Assembly: GCA_023403845.1 (NCBI GenBank)
Contig: JAEYDL010000026.1
Location: forward strand, 62,001 to 126,000
DNA from: Pseudomonadota bacterium
Lineage (GTDB): Bacteria; Desulfobacterota; Desulfovibrionia; Desulfovibrionales; Desulfovibrionaceae
DNA length: 64,000 nucleotides
Reading direction: 5' to 3'
The first letter of the stretch is position 1. Every line of letters begins with the position of its first letter. The translations under genes and the position numbers were made by a program. The notes beneath the pieces are model-generated. The model was not told where the DNA came from, made no database searches, and saw nothing but the letters and a program-made list of their open reading frames with translations. Positions 58,486-64,000 of this stretch are shown piece by piece.

Positions 58486-58940
58486 GGAAGACGTTCCCAC
58501 GTAAGCATCTGCTCGACGTCCATACCCCAGCGGGGGATCGACTTTCTGTTCAATGTCAGACAGCCAATGACAACCATGCGCCGAGACGGATGCCTTTCTG
58601 GTTTTCCCAGACTAACCAGCATATTTCACTTGTGAAGCATGCTGTCCATGATGCTACTTGAGCGGCAACGGTCTGCAGGATAATCAGGATATCCACCCAG
58701 AGAGATCATCCCGCGCCTTTTCTTCTGTCAAGCGAACGCGATCTCTGCCGCTTCTCCCCTGCGGGCATATTCCGGGGTGAAATTTATCCGAGTTGCCTGC
58801 AAAGAGATATTGCTCGCCGACTCTACAGGATCAATCCCTGCCAGGAATACGAGGCAACTCCCCGGGCAAAACGCTGTTACCCCCAAACTGGAGTTACAAC
58901 GGGTGATAAAGCGAGGTTAAACGAACGCAGGAACAAACAG
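58486..58940. other. 450-bp region without a supported gene
   Basis: It lies between the SUMF1-domain gene and the tRNA terminator. No credible ORF, hairpin with T-run or repeat was seen. Confidence 0.5.
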
Positions 58941-58975
58941 AAAAAGCTCCTGCAATATATTACTTGCAAGAGCTT
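58941..58975 (-). terminator. Intrinsic terminator of tRNA-Ala
   Basis: On the minus strand, AGCTCTTGCAA / TTGCAGGAGCT pair over 11 bp (one wobble), followed by TTTTT. It starts 13 nt after the CCA end. Confidence 0.88.
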
Positions 58976-58987
58976 TGGAAGCTGAGT

Positions 58988-59063
58988 TGGTGGAGATGAG
59001 GGGGATTGAACCCCTGGCCTCAGCGATGCGAACGCTGCGCTCTCCCAGCTGAGCTACATCCCC
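58988..59063 (-). tRNA. tRNA-Ala, anticodon CGC
   Basis: The cloverleaf reads fully on the minus strand: acceptor GGGGATG / CATCTCC with the alanine identity pair G3-U70, D arm GCTC/GAGC, anticodon stem CAGCG/CGCTG with loop TTCGCAT (anticodon CGC, reading GCG), and T arm AGGGG-TTCAATC-CCCCT. The discriminator is A and the CCA end is encoded. It has its own promoter and terminator. Confidence 0.97.
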
Positions 59064-59093
59064 ACGCTTTCTGCCGGTGACCCGACAGGAGAC

Positions 59094-59122
59094 TTTTTAT
59101 TCACACAGCGGTGCGTTGTCAA
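59094..59122 (-). promoter_or_regulatory. Promoter of tRNA-Ala
   Basis: On the minus strand, TTGACA (59117-59122), 17-bp spacer, TAAAAA (59094-59099). It ends 30 bp before the tRNA 5' end, a normal distance for a stable-RNA gene. Confidence 0.6.
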
Positions 59123-59588
59123 GAAAATTTTTGCGCACAGGCCCATGAAATGTAGCGTCCATATACTTGTGCTCTCCCATATCCGCCTGACCGATACGCG
59201 CCGTTCGCTTCTCCCCAAACGGGGAGTGGATTTGCCATTCTGCAAAATGTCCATGAAGTTTTCCGAGCAAACCGAAGGAAATCCGGGAGAGGCAAGTGCT
59301 GGCGCGAGGCAACAGAGAACACCGCAAAGGATTCCGCTGCAAGCAGTTTGCGGTACTTGTGCGATCCGCCCTGCCCGATCTCCCGGACAGCTAAAACACT
59401 GCCAGTATCCCTATAAAAAATATTAATTTGCTATAGTTAAACCAGATTCCTCCGCATATTCCCTTCATTGATTTTTTTTGATACAGGCAGAAAAGGAAGC
59501 AGGCTCGCGCGTCCGGCAGGCGCATTTGGAGAGAATGTCCCCCCTGTGGGAACACCGCACCGGCACAACACCATGACTGGGAATACCA
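59123..59588. other. 465-bp region without a supported gene
   Basis: ORFs on both strands here overlap and lack start signals. No RNA or repeat was recognised. It presumably holds the promoter for the gene at 59589. Confidence 0.45.
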
Positions 59589-59903
59589 ATGGATGTATTT
59601 GATCTTGCGGATAACCTCCGCGCAGAATTTCAGGATAAGGGGCTTTCCGACGAGGATTTTTTGCTGCGTATCGCAAAAGCTCACGATATAAAGCGCGTCT
59701 TTGTCGATTCCGTGGCCAATGAACTTTTTGACAAGCTGCCGAATGAAAGAATCGCTGAGGTCCCGGAAGAAGGTGCAGAGAATGCCAAACATCTGTGGTT
59801 TGCGTTTGGAATCGGCAAGATTCTTCTGCGCGATCACGGCCTTGAACCGTCCAATTTCGACTGCATGCAGTTTTCAAACCGACTTTTGCAGCTGAGCTTA
59901 TAG
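59589..59903 (+). CDS. Hypothetical 104-residue cytoplasmic protein
   Basis: Not recognised. An acidic, probably helical protein (MDVFDLADNLRAEFQDKGLSDEDFLLRIAK...) with no signal peptide, membrane segment or cysteine cluster. It ends 'PSNFDCMQFSNRLLQLSL'. GGGAA sits 6 nt before the ATG, and composition and codon use look genuine. It stands alone between the tRNA and a convergent nucleosidase gene. A 10-bp hairpin (59924-59953, GGCTGGTTTC/GAAACCAGCC) follows and may help end transcription. Confidence 0.6.
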   Translation: MDVFDLADNLRAEFQDKGLSDEDFLLRIAKAHDIKRVFVDSVANELFDKLPNERIAEVPEEGAENAKHLWFAFGIGKILLRDHGLEPSNFDCMQFSNRLLQLSL

Positions 59904-59984
59904 ACCTGGTTTGGGAACGGTCCGGCTGGTTTCACAAACCGAAGAAACCAGCCAAGCAGTCGACCATGGCATTGTGAGGATCCC

Positions 59985-60008
59985 CGTTCGGCATTTCAAT
60001 GCCGAACG
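59985..60008. terminator. Hairpin between converging genes
   Basis: CGTTCGGCATT-TC-AATGCCGAACG, a perfect 11-bp stem 18 bp past the nucleosidase stop. The tails have few T's, so termination efficiency is unclear. Confidence 0.45.
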
Positions 60009-60026
60009 ACGTCTTTGATGGTGGTT

Positions 60027-60740
60027 TCAGTATGCCGCAACAATTCCTCGTACAATAGCGGCCATACGTTGCGAGGCATCTTCAAGATTGAGAAGGTACG
60101 TTTCTCCAGCCTGTCCGTCCGCCTTGTCGGAAATACTGCGAATAATGACATAAGGAACGGCACAGAGCAAAGCCACCTGCCCTATGGCTCCCCCCTCCAT
60201 CTCCAGAGCCAGCGCATCAAATTCTCTTTCAATACCGGCCCGGACCTCGCTGTCGGTAACGAACTGATCTCCTGTGGCAATGGTGCCTACATGAACGGCA
60301 TCCTTCGGCAAGACGGCCAGAGCCGACCGCTCTGCCAGCTCGACAAGCTTCGGATCGGACACAAAAAATCTTTCCTTAAGCCCGTAGATATGCCCTCGAG
60401 GCAAATTATGTGCAGTGCAGTCAAAATCATGCTGCACGGTACGGTTTGAAATTACGACATGTCCAATCCCCACAGCCTTCGACACAGCTCCCGCCACCCC
60501 CGCTCCAATAAGGCAACTGGGCTTGAACTGCCGGACAAGCGTCAAAGCGGTTATTGCCGCATGAACCTTGCCAACGCCGGCCTGCGCGACGACAACCGGC
60601 CTGTCCGCCATGACACCCTCTACATAGGGAAAGTCACCGCTTGCGTTATCCATCATGGACAGCAGACTCTTCATTTCCGAATCCATTGCAACCATGATGG
60701 CTATAGGTGCATCCCCCGATGGCTTTACTCTTTTTCGCAT
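60027..60740 (-). CDS. 5'-methylthioadenosine/S-adenosylhomocysteine nucleosidase family protein
   Basis: Predicted to hydrolyse MTA, SAH or 5'-deoxyadenosine to adenine and the free sugar. The 237-residue protein has 'IAIMVAMDSEMKSLLSMM' (catalytic glutamate in DSEM), 'VVAQAGVGKVHAAITALTLV' (GVGKV), 'LIGAGVAGAVSKAVGIGHVVIS', 'GTIATGDQFV' and 'DALALEMEGGAIGQVALLCAVPYVIIRSISDKAD' (MEGxA and the catalytic aspartate in SDKAD). These match MTAN. Futalosine hydrolase is a close relative and cannot be fully excluded. GAGGAAAGC precedes the ATG. It is monocistronic. Together with mtnP at 15.4 kb it gives two ways to remove MTA. Confidence 0.88.
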   Translation of the reverse strand: MRKRVKPSGDAPIAIMVAMDSEMKSLLSMMDNASGDFPYVEGVMADRPVVVAQAGVGKVHAAITALTLVRQFKPSCLIGAGVAGAVSKAVGIGHVVISNRTVQHDFDCTAHNLPRGHIYGLKERFFVSDPKLVELAERSALAVLPKDAVHVGTIATGDQFVTDSEVRAGIEREFDALALEMEGGAIGQVALLCAVPYVIIRSISDKADGQAGETYLLNLEDASQRMAAIVRGIVAAY

Positions 60741-61035
60741 GCTTTCCTCAGTAATTTCTGTTTAAGACGGCATCATCTTCATGACGCAGCCTTGGATAAC
60801 ACCCTCCAGCCGGAGGCCAAGCCGGCGTCATCGGTTGGACACTCTACCACAAGGCGTTTCCACAAAGGCGGCCTTGCCATAATCAGAATCTTTTTTCCAC
60901 TCTTCTGACTTCGCCGAGGCGGATCCTCCAGACCGAGCCGCATCAATCCATAAGGAAAACAACAAAAAATCCTGCTGGCAAAAGTGTGACTTTTCAGGAT
61001 GCTATGAAATAGTACACTGTGTGCGCATATTTTAC
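60741..61035. other. Divergent intergenic region
   Basis: Part of the 400 bp between the nucleosidase gene and the 2-hydroxyacid dehydrogenase gene. No credible ORF or RNA was seen. It contains the promoter for the minus-strand gene, which I could not pinpoint. Confidence 0.4.
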
Positions 61036-61064
61036 TTGACATAGATGTAGCAACATGTGAATAA
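61036..61064 (+). promoter_or_regulatory. Candidate promoter of the 2-hydroxyacid dehydrogenase gene
   Basis: TTGACA, 17-bp spacer, GAATAA. The -35 is perfect, the -10 partial. It lies about 75 bp before the start codon. Confidence 0.45.
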
Positions 61065-61139
61065 CAGGACTAACATCACCAAAGAAATTCAGACTCTCCG
61101 AATCAGAAAAGGACTGCTGCATACCCAAGGAGCCAAGCC

Positions 61140-62132
61140 ATGTGCGTATTGCCGAAGGTTTATCTGACCAGCCCCATTCATCCGGAAGCGCAAGCCCTGC
61201 TTGCCCAGCATACGATTCTGACCGTCGGACATGACAACATCACCCGTGATGAATTTCTCTTTCATGCCCGTCAGGCCGATATTGTCCTGAACAAGCTCGA
61301 CCCCATAAAAATGGATGCCGAATTTCTGGATACGGCCCCCAATCTCCGGCTTATCGCAAGACATGGAAGCGGCTACAGCAATATTGATATTGAACATGCC
61401 ACCCGAAAAAACATTATCGTAACGACAACGCCCGGAGCCAATGTCGTCTCCATAGCAGAATACACCATCGGACTCATGTTCGCTTCGGTACGCAACCTCG
61501 TATCCGCGGCCAATGCTTCCCATGAAGGCAATCCCGAACGATTGCAGTTCATGGGCATGGAAGTCTTCGGCAAGACCTTCGGTATCATCGGCGTGGGACA
61601 TATAGGCAAAGAAGTTGTCCGCCGTGCAGCAGCCCTCGGCATGAACGTACTGGCCTATCATCCCCGTCCTTCAGCTTCCGGACTGGCAGACCTTCCGCTC
61701 GAACTTGTCGATCTTGAACGCCTGATGCGCGACAGCGACGTCATCTCCATTCACTGCCCCCTTACAGAACAGACCCGTAATCTCATCAGTGAACGAGAAC
61801 TGGCCCTCGTGCGCCCCTCAGCCCATATTCTGAATCTCAGTCGCGGCGGCATCGTCGTCGAATCAGCCGTTTGCAGGGCTCTGCAGGAAGGCAGGCTTGC
61901 TGGATACGCCACGGATGTCCTCGCCCACGAACCCGTCCGGGCTGATGATCCTCTGTTGTCCGCACCTCGTGCCCTTGTTCTGCCGCATATCGCTGCCGTG
62001 ACCACAACAGCGCAGCGCAATGTGGCCATGCTCGCAGCCGCGGAGATCATCCGCTTCATCAACGGGGAACGACCTCACCATATAGTGAATCCCGCAGCCT
62101 GGATCGGTCCGTGGACCGGCAACTTGCGGTGA
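61140..62132 (+). CDS. D-isomer-specific 2-hydroxyacid dehydrogenase
   Basis: NAD(P)-linked reduction of a 2-keto acid or oxidation of a D-2-hydroxy acid, 330 residues. Marks are 'LIARHGSGYSNIDIEHATRKNIIVTTTPG' (GSGYxNID), the nucleotide loop 'GKTFGIIGVGHIGKEVVRRAAALGM' (GxGxIG), and the catalytic set Arg in 'LNLSRGGIVVES', Glu in 'DVLAHEPVRAD' and His in 'LPHIAAVTTTAQ'. This is the PGDH/hydroxyisocaproate/tartronate-type family; the exact acid cannot be read from motifs. It precedes a tripartite tricarboxylate transporter, suggesting a carboxylate-use cluster. A PLP or kinase partner is not visible. Confidence 0.9.
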   Translation: MCVLPKVYLTSPIHPEAQALLAQHTILTVGHDNITRDEFLFHARQADIVLNKLDPIKMDAEFLDTAPNLRLIARHGSGYSNIDIEHATRKNIIVTTTPGANVVSIAEYTIGLMFASVRNLVSAANASHEGNPERLQFMGMEVFGKTFGIIGVGHIGKEVVRRAAALGMNVLAYHPRPSASGLADLPLELVDLERLMRDSDVISIHCPLTEQTRNLISERELALVRPSAHILNLSRGGIVVESAVCRALQEGRLAGYATDVLAHEPVRADDPLLSAPRALVLPHIAAVTTTAQRNVAMLAAAEIIRFINGERPHHIVNPAAWIGPWTGNLR

Positions 62133-62299
62133 GCAGGGCCACGCACGGATAACGGGCCTGCATGGTGATGTTATCGTTATCAGAATAAATCAAAAAATCT
62201 AATTATTTTAAAAAGTTATAGCACAAAGGACGGGAGTCGTTCCGGAATGGCCCTCTTGTATCCGGAATGCCCGTCATAACAATCGAGGAGAGACAGTAT

Positions 62300-63274
62300 A
62301 TGAAAACGCATCGAGTTCTGTTTGTCGCACTGGCATGTCTGGGCTTGCTGCTGGCGTCTCCGGGCGCCGGATCCGCAGCGAGCTATCCCTCTGAACCCAT
62401 CAAGCTGCTGGTTCCCTTCGAAGCGGGTGGTTCCTCCGACATTTCCGCGCGTATCTTCGCCAAGTATGCGGAAAAGGAGCTCGGAGGCCGTATCGCGATC
62501 GTCAACATGGCGGGGGCTGCCGGCTCCATCGCCAGCACGGAAGCCGTCCAGGCGAAACCCGACGGTTATACTCTGCTCTGGCACATTCCCACCATCTTTA
62601 CGGCCTACCATACCGGAACACAGGGTTTTACCTGGGATTCTCTAACTCCCGTCGCCAACGTGGCCCGTTTTTACAAGGTCATGGTCGTGCACAAGGATTC
62701 CCCCTGGAAAACCATTAACGATCTGATCGCCGACGCCAAAAAACGTCCCGGCAAGATTAAATGGGGTGTAAACATCGGAGCCGGTCTGCACTTTGAGGCC
62801 CTCGGCTTTGAAGATACCACAGGCACCAAGTTCATGCATGTGGCCGGAGGCGGCGATGCACAGCAGACCACGGCTATTCTCGGCAAGCACATCGACGTAT
62901 GCACGCCCAGCGATACCGTGGTGCTTCAGTACCTGGCCGACGGCACGCTTCGCGGACTTGGAACCTCGGGGAATGACCGTCTGCCTACTCTGCCCGACAT
63001 TCCCACCTACAAGGAACAGGGTGTGGACTTCACCTTCTGGTACGACCTCGTCCTCTACGGTCCTCCGAATCTGCCCGAAGACATCGTGAAGCGTCTCAAC
63101 GAAGTCGCCAGGAAAGTAACCGAAAACCCGGAAGCCATAGCCGAACTCCGCAAGCTCGGCATGTACCCCGCCTATCTTGATGTGAACGCCACTCGTGAAG
63201 CACTGCTTGACACCGACGTGGCCATGTATCGCTTTGCCCGCAAGGGCGGTCTGGTTCCGGCCAATATCGAGTAA
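62300..63274 (+). CDS. tctC: Tripartite tricarboxylate transporter substrate-binding protein (Bug/TctC family)
   Basis: Periplasmic receptor of a TctABC importer, 324 residues. The start at 62300 follows GAGGAGAGAC and gives a clean signal peptide (MKTHRVLFVALACLGLLLA...GSAAS). The mature protein begins 'YPSEPIKLLVPFEAGGSSDISARIFAKYAEKELG' (VPF.AGG..D), then 'VVNMAGAAGSIASTEAVQAKPDGYTLL'-like (recognised as NMAGAAGSIA, KPDGYTLL), 'GLHFEALGFE', 'VAGGGDAQQTTAILGKHID' and 'LGTSGNDRLPTLPDIPTYKEQG'. All are typical of the Bug fold, which binds carboxylates. tctB and tctA follow. The specific ligand is unknown. Confidence 0.93.
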   Translation: MKTHRVLFVALACLGLLLASPGAGSAASYPSEPIKLLVPFEAGGSSDISARIFAKYAEKELGGRIAIVNMAGAAGSIASTEAVQAKPDGYTLLWHIPTIFTAYHTGTQGFTWDSLTPVANVARFYKVMVVHKDSPWKTINDLIADAKKRPGKIKWGVNIGAGLHFEALGFEDTTGTKFMHVAGGGDAQQTTAILGKHIDVCTPSDTVVLQYLADGTLRGLGTSGNDRLPTLPDIPTYKEQGVDFTFWYDLVLYGPPNLPEDIVKRLNEVARKVTENPEAIAELRKLGMYPAYLDVNATREALLDTDVAMYRFARKGGLVPANIE

Positions 63275-63368
63275 CCCGTTTCGGCGGCGGAGGCATCTCC
63301 GCCGCCAGCCCATCTTTTGCTCGACCGGTCAGGCCGTTTCGGGTCGGCCGCTTACAGAGAGGCTCTCC

Positions 63369-63836
63369 ATGTACAAGGAACTTGCCACCTCCACGGGCAT
63401 CATCCTCTTCTGCTGTGCCCTCATCGCACAGGCCATCAAACTTCCGAAGCCTCGCTTCGAGGCACTGGGGCCGGCATTCCTGCCCGTTTGCGTGCTCAGT
63501 GTCATCATAGCACTCAGTCTGCTGCACATGCTGACCACATGGCTTGAACATCGGAAACAACGTCCCGCCGTCGACGGTAAAGTACAAAAGCAGGATCGAA
63601 TCCTCACGATCGTGCTTCCCATTGTCGCCGTATGCTATTTCGCGGCATATACCCTGCTTATCGCCTTCACCGATATCCCTTACCTTGCGCTTACCTTTGT
63701 ATTCATGCTGCTGGGCTCGTGGACTCTGGCCTTCTTCCGGCTCAAGACGCTGCCCGTGATAACCGCCGTTTCGGCCGGCATGACGGCTTTCATCTACGTC
63801 CTGTTCGGCATCGGTATGCAAACGATTTTTCCATAA
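63369..63836 (+). CDS. tctB: Tripartite tricarboxylate transporter small membrane subunit (TctB)
   Basis: A 155-residue protein with four hydrophobic segments. 'GIILFCCALIAQAIKLP' is the first. 'FEALGPAFLPVCVLSVIIALSLLHML' (GPAFLP motif) is the second. Two C-terminal helices surround 'YLALTFVFMLLGSWTLAFFRLKTLP' and 'GIGMQTIFP'. The GPxFFP-like motif and the position between TctC and TctA identify it, since TctB sequences vary widely. The start at 63369 follows AGAGAGG; a longer frame upstream overlaps the tctC end. It is followed by tctA after 10 bp. Confidence 0.87.
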   Translation: MYKELATSTGIILFCCALIAQAIKLPKPRFEALGPAFLPVCVLSVIIALSLLHMLTTWLEHRKQRPAVDGKVQKQDRILTIVLPIVAVCYFAAYTLLIAFTDIPYLALTFVFMLLGSWTLAFFRLKTLPVITAVSAGMTAFIYVLFGIGMQTIFP

Positions 63837-63846
63837 GGAATGCGCC

Positions 63847-64000
63847 ATGGATCTTCTGCACAATATTGCGCTTGGTTTCCTGCAGGTTTCCCAGCCGGAA
63901 GTCCTGCTCCTTACTGTCATCGGGACGGCCGTCGGCATTCTGGTAGGCGCGATTCCCGGACTTTCGGCCACCATGGCCGTGGCGGTTGGAGTTCCCATCA
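63847..64000 (+). CDS. tctA: Tripartite tricarboxylate transporter large membrane subunit (TctA), 5' part
   Basis: The first 51 residues of the 12-helix channel subunit are present before the window ends. They read 'MDLLHNIALGFLQVSQPEVLLLTVIGTAVGILVGAIPGLSATMAVAVGVPI'; the segment 'GILVGAIPGLSATMAVAV' is the conserved TctA signature. AAGGAATGCGCC precedes the ATG. The rest lies outside the window. Confidence 0.93.
   Translation, partial: MDLLHNIALGFLQVSQPEVLLLTVIGTAVGILVGAIPGLSATMAVAVGVPI

Noticed and set aside
1..64000. CRISPR arrays, prophage, integrases, restriction or toxin-antitoxin systems
   Set aside because: I looked for regularly spaced repeats, transposase or integrase motifs and paired small toxin genes and saw none. 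Only the palindromic elements qualify as mobile-like.

Overview
The window is one continuous piece of a bacterial chromosome, about 55% G+C by eye, with dense operons on both strands. It carries no phage, plasmid or intact insertion-sequence genes and no CRISPR array. The best guess is a sulfate-reducing or sulfite-respiring member of the Desulfovibrionaceae. Three things point there: the gene order yceD-rpmF-plsX-fabH-fabG-acpP-fabF-glyA-dCMP deaminase-ribD-ribE-ribBA-ribH-nusB-leuS-lptE-holA-radC-lon (recalled from Desulfovibrio, not looked up), an outer-membrane LPS gene (lptE), and several periplasmic binding-protein uptake systems. Genus is not claimed.

Layout. 0-8 kb: the end of proA, nadD, an orphan amino-acid binding protein, gdhA, a small membrane protein, and a methionine ABC importer (metN-metI-metQ, minus strand). 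8-20 kb: an exported YgiW-type protein, dinB, a two-gene envelope-polysaccharide pair, an oxygen-independent-looking methylthioadenosine salvage module (mtnA, class II aldolase, mtnP), a CapA-like protein, and an FNT channel with a dicarboxylate/amino-acid symporter. 20-23 kb: rsmE and a 574-residue protein I do not recognise. 23-44 kb: an aminotransferase, the fatty-acid, one-carbon and riboflavin run, nusB, leuS, lptE, holA, radC and lon. 44-56 kb: mgtE, the NAD operon nadC-nadA-nadB, a sodium symporter, an SGNH esterase, ybaK, tyrS, a site-2-type protease and a DEAD-box helicase. 56-64 kb: a looser region with a small metal-binding exported protein, an exported SUMF1-domain protein, tRNA-Ala(CGC), an MTA/SAH nucleosidase, a 2-hydroxyacid dehydrogenase and the start of a tripartite tricarboxylate transporter.

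How the genes connect. NAD synthesis is nearly complete in the window: nadB, nadA and nadC make nicotinate mononucleotide from aspartate, and nadD adenylylates it. The riboflavin genes cover the pathway from GTP to riboflavin apart from the dedicated phosphatase. Methionine and SAM by-products are handled by metNIQ (uptake), mtnP-mtnA-aldolase and a separate nucleosidase. An anaerobe could not use the O2-dependent acireductone dioxygenase route, so the aldolase is the natural exit.

Nothing here is a clear undescribed defence or mobile system. The most unusual signals are non-coding. A dispersed two-hairpin palindromic element has three copies next to intrinsic terminators, and its core hairpin appears inverted relative to its flank between two of them. 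One copy abuts what reads like the 5' half of a cobalamin riboswitch upstream of gdhA. A perfect 21-bp inverted repeat without a U-tract lies between lptE and holA. Among proteins, the 574-residue unknown beside rsmE and the extended class II aldolase in the mtn module deserve the closest look.
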